Assembly: GCA_033239525.1 (NCBI GenBank) | Contig: BSYO01000035.1 | Location: 8,034,627-8,098,626 of the forward strand | Length of the DNA stretch: 64,000 nucleotides | Direction of reading: 5' to 3' | Origin: Nepenthes gracilis | Taxonomy: Eukaryota; Streptophyta; Magnoliopsida; Caryophyllales; Nepenthaceae | In this document: positions 22,536 to 34,893 of the stretch, piece after piece | Layout of the letters: each line of letters begins with the position of its first letter | Numbering within the stretch: the stretch's first letter is position 1 | The notes under the pieces: generated by a model | Databases searched by the model: none | Seen by the model: the letters and a program-made list of their open reading frames with translations, nothing else | Told to the model about the DNA's origin: nothing | Position numbers and translations under genes: made by a program

Positions 22536-25500
22536 TTATGAATTGTTACCTAGGTTGAAACTTTCAACCCGAAGACTAGTTAGTCCGACCTCTATTAGAA
22601 TAACTACCTCAACCCCATAGTATAGCCTAAAGAGCGTCTCTTTGGTCGGTTCTCTTGGTTTTGTTCTATATGACCATAAAACCGATGGAAGCTCATCTAC
22701 CAATAAGCCTCCAACATGCTCTAACTTTGTCTTTAATCTATGTAGTATGGTGCGGTTGGTAACTTCTACTTGTCCGTTATTTTGCAAGTATGCAACTGAC
22801 GTGTGGACCAACCTTATCTTTAGGTTTGTACAATACTTGATAAACCGTTTACCAGTAATTGGGTCTCATTATCAGTTACAAGACATTCTAGAATACCAAA
22901 CCTACATATGACCTTTTGGCGGACAAATTCTATGACGTTTTGCTCGGTTATCCGAACTAATGGTGTGGCCTTAATCAACTTTGTGAAGTAATCGATCCCG
23001 ACAATAATGAAATTTCTCTACCCAGAAGCTATTGGCAATGGTCCGGATATGTCAAGCCCCTATTATGTAAATGACCTAAGTGATTGCAAGGCTCAACACT
23101 CTGTGTGAGGCTGTGGGTAAGGTTTCCAGTGGATTTAGTAATTTTTGCACTTCCGTACAAAATCTATGACATTAGACTTTATAGTTGGCTAGTAATATCC
23201 TTACCTCATTAGCTTGAAAGTAAGTTTTTACCCCTATGTGGAATTTGTAAATACCGAGATACACTTCTCTGAGAGTATTATCAGCTTCTTTTGGAATAAG
23301 GGACCATAAGTATGGAGTAGAAAACCCAAGACGGTATAACAAACCATCCATAATTGTATACCCACTTGCTATCTTTTTCACCTTCTTGACATCATTCGAG
23401 TCTTTGGGCAATATTTCGTCGGACAGATACCTTAAATATGAAGTCATCCAATTATCCGTATTAGCTATCCACATAACTTTTGGTTCAAGATCGTTTGTAC
23501 TGGGATTTTTGAAAACCTCACGCATTTCTCGGGCATACTAAACGCTACTGCCTTTGCTGATAAGTCAATTTTGTCGTTTTTCTCTCAGAATGTAGACTAT
23601 TTTCACCATCTCAAAGACCGAAGTCAAACTTTGGACCTTTGAGATGTACTTGAAAAGTTATTGGTGGCTCACTTCAAAATTTTTGTAAACTTGATTAACA
23701 ATCAATTTCAAGTCGCTGTAGACAACTAGGTTCTTGACTGAGTATTTTTTTGCTAATCTAAATCCTGTGAACAGTGCTTCATATTCCACGTCGTTGTTAG
23801 TTGTTGGAAACTTGAGGATCATTAAGTATTTAATTTTTGACCCTTTAGGTGTTCTCAACATAGCGCCAGCAACACAATCATCTTTCATTGAAGAGCTGTC
23901 CACATGCAAAGTCCAAACTTGAGGATTGAGCTATTCATCATTGCTACGCAAGTCTGATATATCCTAAGTTAAGGTTGATATTTTAACAATAAAATCCGCC
24001 AAGGTCTATCCTTTTAAAGCAGGTATCGAACGAAATTTTATGTCGAACTCACCCAACTCACTGGCCCACTTAACCAGCTATCCTAACATATCTAGTTTCT
24101 GCAATATTACTCTTAAAGGTTGGTTTGTCAAGACTATTATTTTATGCGTTTGAAAATATAGTCTCAATTTTCGAGCGGAATATACAAATGCTAAAGTCAT
24201 CCTCTCTGCATGAGTGTATCTGGTCTCTGTATCAACTAGAATCTTACTAACATAGTACACAGGTCGCTGCCTGTCGCACTGCTATCGAATTAAGATCGAG
24301 TTCAAAGTTTTGTCGGATACAACTAGATACAAATATAACTCCTCGCCTTTTTGAGGAGACGTCAGAAGAGGTGGATTGCAGAGATACTCCTTAAGATCTC
24401 TGAAGGCTGCTTCAGAATCAGTCATCCATTCAAAACCGTTAGTCTTAGTCTCTCTCAGAGCCTTAAAAATGGGTAAATATTTTTCAACTGATTTTACCAA
24501 GAATCGTGAAAGCGCTTCTATTCTTCCAGTTAACTTTTGGACCTCTTTCACTGTCCGAGGTAGATTCATGTCAAGGATAGCATTAATCTTCTCATGATTT
24601 GCTTTGATCCCTTAATGTGAAACGATATAGCCCAAGAATTTTTCAAATGCTACTCCGAACATACATTTGTCGGGTTGAGCTTCATCTGGTGTTGCCTAAG
24701 GACGTTGGACGTCTCTTCAAGATCTTGAATATGGTGGTCGATCACTTTACTTTTGACAAACATATCATCCACATAGATCTCCACATTCCGTCCGATCTGT
24801 GCTTTAAATATCTTATTGATGAGCCATTAGTAAGTAGCACTAGCATTCTTCAGCCTGAAAGGTATAATTTTGTAATAATATGTCCCTTAGTTTGTCATGA
24901 AAGATGTGTACTCCTTATTCTCTGGAACTCATCCAATTTGATTATAACCCGAGTATGCGCCTATGAAACTTAAAAGCTCATATCCAGACGTTGAATCCAC
25001 AAGCAAATCGATCCTCAGCAGTAAGAAGCTATCCTTTGGACATGCCTTGTTTACATTTGTGAAATCAACATATATTCTCCACTTTTCGTTACTCTTCTTG
25101 ACCATGACTACGTTTGACAACCAATCTGGATATTAAACTTCCTTGATGAATCCAGCATCCAGAAGTTTCCTTACCTGCTATCGAATGGCAATCAATTTCT
25201 CAACAGAATAGTTTCATTATTTCTATCACACGGGTTTGTGACTGCTATATAGGTCCAATTTATGGATCATTACTCCAATTGGTATCTCGATAAAACACTC
25301 AGTGTCCAAGCAAAAACATCCGAATTTTTTCTGAGGAAACTGACAAGCCGTTCTCGAAAACGCTTTAGTAACGAACTTCCTATCTGAACATATTTTTCCA
25401 AATTGTTGAGATCCAAAGGAATTCAGTTGGTTAACTCTCAAGATTGAGCTTACTGCAATGTTGTCTCATCACAAAAGTCAAGGTCTTTGACAGGTTAGGG

Positions 25501-27630
25501 AAGAGATGTCTGAGTGCTTTGAGATAGATAACATATCCGTCCAGCCACATGATCTCCAAATACTTCTCCAATTCCAAACGGCATCGAGAATTTCATTTTT
25601 AAATGGGGAATGGAAGTTACAATTCTAAAGGAAGTCAAACAATGACGTCGAGGATTGCGTTATAGACCGATGGGAGGTTCACTACTGAGAAGGAAAGAGT
25701 TTTGAAAGAAACCCTCGGGTAAATCCCTAGAGTAACTTCAAGTTGCACGACTCTTTGAACTGATACTGGCTCATTGTCCAATCCATAAATGGGTTCTTCA
25801 ATTACCTTTATTTGACTTTTCTTAAGTCTAAATTTAAAGTAAGTATCAAGATAAAGTAAATTGCATAAACTATCATTATCAACGAACATTCGTTTTATTT
25901 GGTAGTTTATAGTGCCATCAGAAATGAGTACTGATGCAACTAAAGGGTCAGAATTGGAAAAAGTTACATGAGTCATATCCTCAGCACTAAAGCTAATAAC
26001 TTATTCCCTGTTCTCTATCCTTGGCTTCTTATTGGCAGCGGCCATCTTGGAACTTTCTCCAATGTTGCTATAGGCCAGTCGTGTTGATATCATGCTCATG
26101 ACTCCAATTATCATTCTATTTCTTGGCTGATCTGCTTCACCATCGTTTGCTCCTCCAGAAGTCTATCCAAGTCTCTGCAAGAAATGGTTGAGGTGGTCTT
26201 TCTTGATTAGCTCTTCAATCTCCTTCTATAGTATCCTATAGTCCTCAATACTGTGCCCTCTGCACCGATGGTAGTGACAATATTTCGATTGGTCACCACT
26301 ATCAAGGTTCTTTAAGACTTTTGGCTACTTGAAGAACTTTTCATCCCAAATTTGTATCAGGATATTGATGCGTGAGTCATTCAATGGGGTTAAGTTTACA
26401 GGCTTGAACTCCTTTTAAGCAAATTGCTTGGATTTCTATAGCTTTCTTGATCCTCAGGGACCCTAACGGTCCCTATTTTTTCTCTTTCCTTCTACCGCCC
26501 TCAGGTAAAAACTCTCTTCACACTCACGCTTCTTGGCTTCATTGGCTTCTTCAGCCGCAATGTACACCCGAGCAATCATTTCAACCTCCTTGAAAGTCTA
26601 AGGCACATTATGTACAAAGTGCTTGAAGAAGCTACCTCCTTCCAGAGCAAACAAAAATGCAGTAAGCTTTACTCCATCTATAAGCTTTGAAATCTGTCTA
26701 ACTTCTATAATAAACAACTTCAATAAAACTCTTCAAATTCTTCTTGGATCCTTGCTTCACACGAGCAAGGTACCACGGTTACTTTTCTACTCTCCGATTG
26801 AAAGCAAATTGAAAGAGGAAGTTTTCTACCAACTCGTCAAATGATCAGATTGAATTCGTTGGCAGTCCATAGAATTAGATCCTCGCATTTCCTTTCAGTG
26901 TCAAGGGGAAACATTGACATATCGTCATTTTATCTAAGTTTTGAAGGCTTAGGAGCTTCTGAAAGTGATCCAAATGATCCATAGGATCAGTACTTCCATC
27001 ATAGAGACCAAGATTTGGCATCTTAAACTTGTGAGAAAGCGGCCTCATCTTGATCTCCATAGTAAATGATGATTTGCATAGGTCTACAGTTCTTCCTCCA
27101 GCATCATCTCCAAAAACGTGCTATTAAATTTTTTCAAGTTTCTCCTCCATTTGGGGAGTAGCCGTCATTCTCTTTTTGTTGAGATAATCTTTCAACTTGT
27201 AAGGGTTCTGCTTAGTCTAAGTAGCTGGACGGCTACGACCCTTTGGAGGAAACTCACTACGAGAATGCCCTGCCTGACACGCGGGCTCTCGTGAATATTG
27301 AGGATTTTTCCTCTCTTGGCAATCCTTCTAAACTCTGGAACTCAAGCGACCTTCAAGTCGCGATGGGACTTTGGTACTTGAGGCAACCTGAACCTCGGGC
27401 TCGTTATGCTGGCAAACTTGCTTTGAGGGATGCTTTCTTCCCCTATTCATTCTCTTGGACGTTGCGGTCTGAGAGGCCGAGGATAGCACCTCCTTTGGCC
27501 GCTCGTCTAATTGCAAGCAAATGGTCTGAACGGCTTTTAAGATGTAGTCCATTCTCATGGCAAGCACTCAAACACGCAGATCCGGATGGTCGTCCATCCC
27601 AATACCCATAGGTGGGCAATTTCCACACGA
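22536..27630 (-). pseudogene. Decayed gag-pol of element A (gag, protease, RT, RNase H, aRH, integrase)
   Basis: In minus-strand order: gag N-terminus (27567-27243); gag core with YDGSTDPMDHLDHFQKLL and FPLTLKGNARI (27060-26875); protease-like region 25976-25635 with VDNDSLCNLLYLDTY; RT with KWRIYVDFTNVNKACPKDSF (25120-24929); RNase H with PRTVKEVQKLTGRIEALSRF and GFEWMTDSEAAF (24569-24282) and YVSKILVDTETRY (24260); extra RNase H with FPTTNNDVEYEALFTGFRLA (23909-23658); integrase zinc-finger part (23525-23172); and integrase core end with QNNGQVEVTNRTILHRLKTK (22811-22536). Each piece is in a different open stretch separated by stops, so the polyprotein is dead. The extra RNase H between RH and integrase supports Tat assignment. 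Confidence 0.87.
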
Positions 27631-27717
27631 AGTAGTATCTCTAATAGGGGCACTAACTTGTGCTTAGGTATTTACCATATTTGAAGTTGTTGGAAGTGTG
27701 TGAATGAGACTTTTAAT

Positions 27718-27742
27718 CAATTCCCACAGATGGTGCCAACGT
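27718..27742 (-). other. Primer-binding region of element A
   Basis: Directly inside the 5' LTR the minus strand reads TTGGCACCATCTGTGGGAA after ACG. This resembles the 'TGGCGCC-TCTGTGGGAA' primer-binding sequence found in many plant Gypsy elements. I do not assign the tRNA with confidence. Confidence 0.6.
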
Positions 27743-28344
27743 TGCGTTCTCGAATCCTAATTGTTGAACAGATTAGGGATCTAAATGCTAAATGAAGCGG
27801 GTCCGGTCTCCGTTTTGCTCGAATCTGAATCCTATACAACATAACAAAATAGTCAAAAGATTTACGAGATTAGCACCCTGATATATTCTCCGACACTCAA
27901 ATCAATATTTGTCTTTTTATAAGGAACTAAGAGAGGATGCAGTTTAGAAATTAAAGTAATTTCATGTTTGGGAGCTTACGATTTCCTTGAAACATCTTAG
28001 AGAAAAAGAGAGTTCTTTTTGGTTGCCTGAGAGTGTTCTCCTGCTCTACTGGATAGAATATCTTTCTGTAACTATTATGGAGCAGTTGACTCTTTTGATC
28101 AACTATTCAAGAAACCATCCAGGAAACTATTGAATAGATAGAACTCTATCCACCTTTCAATTTCAACTGTCCAAGGCCATTATGATGAAATGGAGAGAAA
28201 CCACCCGGTTGTTATCTTCAGTTTTAACGTATCTTCGGATGGATCTGTTGATTGGAACAAAATACCCTCTTAGGCTTCTTTGGTATATGGGCCAAACTTT
28301 GGTAATGGGTTTTCTCAGTGAGTCATTGGTGTTAGTACTTATCA
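27743..28344 (-). repeat. 5' LTR of element A
   Basis: A 602-bp copy of the LTR at 18567-19187, which is 621 bp; small indels explain the difference. On the minus strand it starts TGATAAGTACTAAC and ends GAACGCA, so TG..CA ends survive. Confidence 0.9.
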
Positions 28345-29886
28345 ATTTTATAGAATTAAAAATAGAGAGTGGATGGTAGTAGTTACGTGGGAGGACATTT
28401 TAGTCATTGAGTTTGTATACTTAGGTTATTGTCTTTTCTAAAATAATATTTTTAAACACATCATAAAAATCGGATGAATTGGTAAGTATCTTTAAAATAG
28501 TAAGTTTTTATCATATTAATATATTAGACAAATCTTTTATAAAAAAAAAAGTACTTAATTGTTCTTCAATTTTAATTTTTAAATTAAACTTATATTCATC
28601 CAGTTTATCAAATTTGTTATAAATTTACAAAAACAAAGTATAAAAATTTACTTTTTTACCCTAATTTAAGTTATATAGTTTATGTTAAATTTGATTTTTT
28701 TTTGGTTTTGCAAAATTAAGGTCAAAAAATATATAATTTTACCTATATTTTATAAAAGTTCAATTTAAATTTGTTGAATTTTATGCACATATATATTTAA
28801 CATAATATTGTTGAGTAAATATTATATAATTTTGTTGGACATGTAATATTTTTTCAATAAATTTTGATATTAACAAAAAATAATTTAATCTCATGGTGAC
28901 CTAACAATCAAAGAGATGTCAATCCTTCTACTCACACACATTTTAGTTAATGTAGAGTGTTCTTGACTTGTGCCTTAGATTAAACCCTAAAGAGATAGAT
29001 CAAGCATACGACATCTGGTTTGCTTTTGTGGTGATGGGATTATAATCCTTAATACAAAGTTTGCCTCATATCTTCTTAGTTAAATCTGTTTTCTATATAT
29101 GAATTATTGGCATTGTCTGTGTAAATGATTTGAGATTTTTGCTCTTAAAATCCTTAGGTCAACAAGCTCGATTTTCTAGATCTTTGATCTTTCTTTTTCC
29201 CTTTCTTCATTTAGAGAAATCTTCTACATAAATTGTGGTTAACACTAGATACTCAATACACTTCTAACCATATCCATTAAAATACAATTATATTTCTTAG
29301 CAGTATCATTATTGTGCCATTACCAACATGGTGCATTGGACATGAATGTCATGCTTTTAAAAGAGTTTAGCAAACGAGTCTGGACAATATTAAATTATAT
29401 CATATTTATCATAATATTTATTATCTATGTAAGATCTAATAATTTTCACTTTTTATGATCACAATTAACATTAGTAATGTATATTTTTAGGATATCCACC
29501 ACTTAGACTTTTCATGTAACAATAAATATATCAATAATGTAAAAATTCATCAATTTATATTATAAAATATTTCTATTGGCCTACTAATACAAAATCACAA
29601 GGTGCTCTTGACTTTTTTGTGACTTCTTTTCTTTGTATGTTTAATTTACTTTCCTTCGATGTAATTTAGACTCACGTCAAATCAACGAAACCAAGATTCA
29701 ATAATTTCCCATCATTCACAAATCTCTCAATCTTTTTTCTTTATGCAGACAACCCAACTTTTTATGCCACAAGTAAAAAAAAAAAAATATATATATATAT
29801 ATATATATTTAAACAAACTAATTCTTCTATTTTCAAACTTTAAGTAATATCAAACTTTGAAAATAACTTGAAATCTAGGTCATAGA
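28345..29886. other. AT-rich intergenic DNA
   Basis: No coding frame or repeat pair is recognisable. It consists of long A/T runs, with a poly(A)-(TA)n tract at 29776-29811. Nothing in it suggests a gene. Confidence 0.6.
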
Positions 29887-30548
29887 TGTAATATTCCAAT
29901 TTTTAAATATAATAATTAAGATCATATAATTAAGATTTGCCTTAATTAATAAAATATTAAGGCTAAGAAATTATCTAGTATGGATCCGAATGGTGGACTG
30001 ATAGAAAATTGTTGACTAAAATTGGCAAGTTGACAAGTAGAAAATCATTGACCAAAATTGGCAAGTTGACCGATATGCTTGTGAAAGGATATGACCGAGA
30101 TACAAGTGAGTTAAATGACCGGTATGGATTTTGCACAAATGTTTCGATCAACAGAAGGTTGACCGGTTAAGGGAGGCAAAGGCTTATTCTGACCAACTGA
30201 GATTGGAGAATGGATTTCCTTCAGACAGGAACTGTGTGAATACCCGGAGACCATTTTCGGAGGGGAATGTGCGAAAATCCAAAGACAATTTTCGGAGAGA
30301 ATTGAGAGGAAATTCGAGCACGAGAACACCAGAGTGGATAGAATGTTAAAGTAAGATAAACAAAGTAGAAATAACCGAACTAAAATGGAATACCGGTATA
30401 GATTATTAAACAAATAAGATAGTCGAAAGAAACAGACAGATGATTAAATAGAATAATTGCCGATTAAAAAAGTTGACCGAAATAGATTGAGAAGAAAGAA
30501 AAATGTTGACTGGATTGGATAAATTGATCGGAGTTGGCTTAAGACCGT
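29887..30548 (+). repeat. LTR-like 5' fragment rich in TTGACC/TTGGCAAG motifs
   Basis: It starts TGTAATATTCCAATTTTT, almost the same as the start of the LTR at 30549 (TGTAATATTCCGAATTTT). It therefore looks like the beginning of a related LTR cut off by the next one. Between 30003 and 30080 a unit AAAATTGGCAAGTTGAC recurs after AGAAAAT(T/C). No protein-like frame is present. Confidence 0.45.
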
Positions 30549-30737
30549 TGTAATATTCCGAATTTTATTCAGATTAATTTAATATTAACTATAATTTTGG
30601 GTGAATTGGGCTTGACAAAATTAATAAAGTATTGAGAAATTTTGGGAGGATGTTTGGATCGGTTGGGTTGACGCCTGGGGTGTGCCCGTGTTGTCACCCA
30701 AATATTGATTCGGATTTTGAAATAAAAGAAAACTAAA

Positions 30738-30774
<37 letters not shown>

Positions 30775-33142
30775 TAATAATAATAATAATATAATGAAAA
30801 AGAAAATAAAAAAAAAAAAAAAAAAGCATCGAAATGAAAACAGAAGATAAGGACGGAAGGGTTCCGGGAGAGAGAAGAGGAGAAGAGAAGAGAGAAGAGA
30901 GAGGGAGGCCGACGAGCGCCATCACCGCCGCCGCTGCAGGAGCTTCAGATGCCGGAAGACGAAGTCGGCGAAGCCCTCTTCGTAATGTTACCCTCCATTA
31001 TATGCTCCGGTGTATGTAGAGAGAGAAATTGCAAGTCGAAGCCATGTGGCCGCCGCATGTCCGATGCCGTTACTGGAAGAAATCGGTGAAATCAAGGTAT
31101 AAAAATCCTTCCATTATCTTTGTAGATGTCGATTATTGGATTGTATGTGTATATTTTGTGAAAATCGACTGAAATTTTTGGTGATTTGGTGGAGGCTTAC
31201 GGTCGTGTAGAGAGAGAGGAAACCATTGCCGACTCGTGCCGCCGTCCGCTGCCATCTGCCTTTCAGCTTGCTGCCGCCGTCGTCGCCGGCGTGATTGCTC
31301 TGCCGGAGTGGCCGCTAGCGTGAAGAGAGAGCAGCAGAGACGGGCACGAAGAGAGAGAAAGGGAGGAGAGAGAATGGCCGCGCGCAGTAGAGAAAGAAAG
31401 TGGTGATTCGGACACTTTGGGACATCATTTGTTCAGATCTGCAAAGTATGAGGTTCAGGCAAATATCTGTAAACCTCCTTTTTGATCTAATTTAATATCT
31501 GAAATATTCTAGACACTGTTTGAAATTTTTACTAATATGCATAAAATTTTATCTATTTGATTTATTTAATTTGGACATGCATGTGTAATTTATTGACTAA
31601 TTTAGACGTTTTAAATATGGGTTTCTGATTTTAGAAATTTATTATAATTTTTGAAAGCCCGAAAAATTTATTGGACTCGATATATATTTATATCAGTATA
31701 TGTAACGAAAATATACACGAAATTTACATTGGCCGTGCATTTTCATATGCACATGTCGAGTTGTGGTCACTACATTTGGATTAGAATTATTGGATTCTGG
31801 CCAACTTCCGACGGGGAGATTATTTTGTTATTTGGAAATCCCTTTCAGCCGGCAGGAAAGGCTTGGAGTAGTGACCATTCCCATTTGGATATTTTAATTT
31901 GACCTTAAAATATATTCGAACGTCCTAATATATCTGAAAAGTTTAAGAAATGCACCCAAAACCACGGGTGGCAAAACATAGTGAGCAACCTTATCTATGG
32001 GTACACAATACATGGATTTTGGCCTAAGATTACCAGGATTATGTATAGCACTTCCTCAAGCTAGTCATTAAATAATTAGAACCCAGATTTGGTACATAAT
32101 TTTTATGTTTGTATTGATTGGTATTGGATTTTGATTTGGATATAGATTTTTGGATTTGGATTTGAGATTCGCTGATTTTTGCCTATAATTGGGCTAGGTA
32201 TGTCTCGTACAAACTTGTTTGATTATATGTTTTGATCCGAACCTTTGGAATATATGTTGTAGTGCTGCTTCGGTCTCTGTGCACGCTATTGGATCATCCA
32301 ACTATCGGATTCTGCCCCAAATCACAAGCTGATCAGGCATTGGATTTGGACTTGGATTCGGACTCGGATTTGAATTTAGACTCTGATCGACATCGGCTTC
32401 GGAATTGGTCCGGATTATCTCTGTTTTGGTTATATATATATATATTTATATATATATACGTCCCGACGAGGTCTATTTTCGAAATTTGGACATTTGTTTG
32501 GATTTGGATATTTGATTTGAGTACGAGACTACCATTGGATTTTGAAATTTGGATCTTGGATTTCGGTTGAATTTGTCTTATCGACGATTTGGATTTGTTC
32601 TGAAATTTGATTGGATTTTTATCCATTTGACATTCCCTCTGATTTATTGGACTCCTTTTGACTAAATATGATACTTGTTGGGCATTAGGCTCATTTTTTT
32701 GTTTTGTCCCTTCAGAGTACAAGGTTCGAATGCAGTATAGGAGTAAAGACGTGATCGGTCAGATATTCGTCCGATTTGGTAAGTTTCAGTTTTATTATAG
32801 TTTATATTGATATTGGATGTACTTGGATTATGGAATTAACCGGATATGAGCTTGTTGTTATATTTCGGGAATAGTTTGAATATTTTGTTATGTTTGATTA
32901 TGATTTTTGGGTTAAATTATTACCTCCCTTACGATGATTATAGAGTAGCTCACATTTATATTGTTCGGACGGTTGTTCGATGAGATCCTGTGAAAATTTT
33001 AATTTTGTGGAGTTGTACATTTTGATTTGTCACACTCAGATTTTGGGACTTAGTATTATTTGTTTAAAATTATTTGGGATTTTAGATTTTAGAAATTATA
33101 ATTAATTATTTAAATTGACCTACTTGGTCCGTATTCGTGACA
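30549..33142 (+). repeat. Long LTR (2.59 kb) of a Gypsy element with iMet-type primer-binding site
   Basis: The segment runs from TGTAATATTCCG to TTCGTGACA and is followed after 4 nt by TGGTATCAGAG, the classic initiator-Met tRNA primer-binding sequence; this marks it as a 5' LTR. TG..CA ends are present. The interior has a (TAA)n microsatellite (30739-30791), a purine-rich then GCC-rich leader-like part (30840-31340), and GATTTGGA-like T/G-rich DNA (32100-32600). A possible GC-AG intron runs 31459-32715. Small ORFs here follow base composition. Its gag-pol is missing, so the element is truncated. Confidence 0.72.
30739..30791. repeat. (TAA)n microsatellite
   Basis: About 17 TAA units with one interruption, followed by a poly(A) stretch to 30826. 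It lies inside the long LTR. Confidence 0.95.
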
Positions 33143-33146
33143 GAAA

Positions 33147-33157
33147 TGGTATCAGAG
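33147..33157 (+). other. Primer-binding site (initiator Met tRNA type)
   Basis: TGGTATCAGAG lies 4 nt after the LTR end at 33142. It is complementary to the 3' end of plant initiator tRNA-Met, which primes minus-strand synthesis in most Copia and many chromovirus Gypsy elements. Confidence 0.8.
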
Positions 33158-33604
33158 AAAAGTCATAAGGAGAAGTACTTTGGATTATTTTGGATAAATA
33201 ATTGGCTGAATATTTGGGTATAATAAGTATTACCTTTGGTTAATAATAGAAAATTTGAGTTGTGGAGGTTTGGGTTTGAATCAGAAAGTTGAATCGTAGG
33301 GGTTTGGGTTTGAATTGGAAGGATAATCATCTGATAATGATGAGTCGCACAAGTGACGTAATGTATGATTTGATATAATAGTTGAATTAGAATTTTGTTT
33401 GGTTTCTACAAATATGTAGAAAATTTGTTGGATTTTACAATTTTGCATGAGTAGTGGTCTGAAATTGGAGCTAGTCCAAAATCTCGCAGAGTAGAAGGAG
33501 ATTTTGGTCGGCAGAGGGGTAGGTAATAAAGTTGGTCGACTCGAAATCTCGCGGGGTAGAAAGAGATTTTTGGCCTGCAGAAAGGTTAGCGGTAAAAGTG
33601 GAGA
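33158..33604 (+). other. Truncated leader of the LTR element, up to the junction with the next element
   Basis: AT-rich, non-coding sequence after the primer-binding site. Two similar blocks occur: AAAATCTCGCAGAGTAGAAG at 33478 and GAAATCTCGCGGGGTAGAAA at 33542, period about 64. Minus-strand translation stays open and appears fused to the neighbouring aORF, but this stretch has no aORF similarity, so I place the breakpoint near 33605. Confidence 0.5.
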
Positions 33605-34267
33605 TGAATGAAAATTCTTCAAGATTGGATGCCCCCACTTAGCTTTCTTGGCCTCTGCACAAGAGACTAGGTGGTCTCTCCGAAAGTCATCAAGGTGGCC
33701 CTCCACCAAATCAAACAGCGACTCCATGGACTCCGTCTCCGCATCAGAAGGAGTCCCAGTGTAAATGTCGGGCACCTTGCCCCACTCCCGGCCAACCGAC
33801 CAGGACTCGTCTATGTGAATAAAGAAGAACCGGTTCTTCCAAATTTTCAAAGAGTCATATATGGCGGTGCTAATCTGAATACCACCACGTAGGGCCAAGG
33901 AGATCCACTCTGGTCCCTGGTTGAACTTAAACAGTACCCTCACCATCTCCACCGTCAGCCGCCTCGTGTGCTGGCAAAAAAATATGCAGAACGTGCACAA
34001 GTATCGCATAGCCTTGGCATGGAATTGTGTGATAGGAACCTGAAGAGTGGAGAGGATGCCCAACAGCTCATCCGAAATCGGAATGCGCAGGCCACTCCTT
34101 AAGTGGGCCTCGTAGATAGTGATGAATCCCTCAAGTGGAGAGCACGCCCTATCTTCCTTGTTAGGGACTCGGAAGATGATCTCCTTTGGAATGTTGTATT
34201 CGACATACAACTCCTTCATATCACTCTCTCTTAGGACTGAAGCAATGTCTACAATAGAAGAAGCCAT
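33605..34267 (-). pseudogene. Truncated antisense aORF of a second Tat-type element (element Y1)
   Basis: It starts at 34267 (MASSIVDIASVLRESDMKEL) and contains CSPLEGFITIYEAHLRSGLR, AMRYLCTFCIFF, IWKNRFFFIHIDESW and REWGKVPD. This is the same block order as the aORFs at 19710 and 56969. About 220 residues are aORF-like with no stop. The open frame then runs on for some 105 residues of unrelated composition derived from the leader of the abutting LTR element, down to 33281. So a chimeric 328-residue frame exists, but it is most likely an accident of truncation. The aORF lies antisense to the element, whose LTR follows on the plus strand. Confidence 0.75.
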
Positions 34268-34573
34268 GGATGAGGAAGCAAGGTGAGTTGCGGTGCACTT
34301 AGAACTTTTTTAAGGAAGGTTGAAGAAAAGTGTGAGAAATTTGAAAATGTAATGGACGGACTACTTAAAGAGGAGTGTGAACGCCGAAGAAGTAAACTGT
34401 CTCGTGAACATGCATGCATCATTGCTATCACGTGTCTCTTCCTGAACAGGTGCAGTCGAATCGGATCCTCTGGCACATCAATTACCAGGATGGTGAATTC
34501 ACTGTAGGCAGACACGTGGCTGCCTTTTTGACTGATAGACTTGCGAATGATGGCGCATTGTTTTAACATCCAC

Positions 34574-34795
34574 AAGTTCTTCGGATTCTAGCAAGAACGG
34601 TCAACAATTTTGGTCAACATTTCCTTCACCAGTTCTCCAGATTCTGGCCTGGATGGTCCAAGAATCCGATCAGCACTTCATCAATTCTCCGAATTCTGGT
34701 CTAGGCGGTCAATGAATCTGGTCAACAGTGCCTTCACCAGTTCTCCGGATTTCATCCTAGACGGTTAATAAATCCTGTCAATGCTTCCTCAGCCC
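34574..34795 (+). repeat. Four ~55-bp tandem units before the LTR of element Y1
   Basis: Units begin at about 34574, 34631, 34683 and 34739, each with AGTTCTCCGGATTCTGG-like starts, a GACGGTCAA-type middle and a CTTCACC or similar end. Unit length is 52-57 bp, and divergence between units is moderate. The corresponding place in element Y2 (57390-57595) also holds repeated CCGGTTTGACYGGTCAACA motifs. Confidence 0.7.
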
Positions 34796-34893
34796 ATCCT
34801 CCAAACATTGACTTTACAGTCAACAACTACAAGCGGCGTGATCAACAGACCTAGAGTCGTGATCGGCTTCTTCATCAAGGTATCCTAGTTAAG

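Larger units (their letters stand above)
18567..28344 (-). mobile_element. Tat-type Ty3/Gypsy retrotransposon (element A), old copy, minus strand
   Basis: Two similar direct repeats (18567-19187 and 27743-28344) are the LTRs. On the minus strand each begins TGAT and ends in CA. The primer-binding region lies inside the LTR at 27743 and gag-pol decays along the minus strand. An antisense additional ORF sits next to the 3' LTR, which is the Tat/Retand layout. Domain order gag, protease, RT, RNase H, extra RNase H, integrase confirms Gypsy. By eye the LTRs differ at about 15 of the first 105 aligned bases, so insertion is old. The 5-bp flanks (TTTGT left, ATTTT right) do not give a convincing target-site duplication. 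Confidence 0.88.

Noticed and set aside
18562..28349. A 5-bp target-site duplication for element A
   Set aside because: The flanks TTTGT and ATTTT agree at only part of the positions and lie in T-rich DNA, so no TSD is claimed.
30834..31019. 61-residue arginine/glutamate-rich ORF in the long LTR
   Set aside because: It comes from the purine-rich, GCC-rich leader of the LTR; similar composition occurs in other LTR leaders without conserved frames.
33147..33157. Possible tRNA gene at the TGGTATCAGAG site
   Set aside because: Only the 11-nt complement of the tRNA 3' end is present, without A and B boxes or cloverleaf. It is a primer-binding site.
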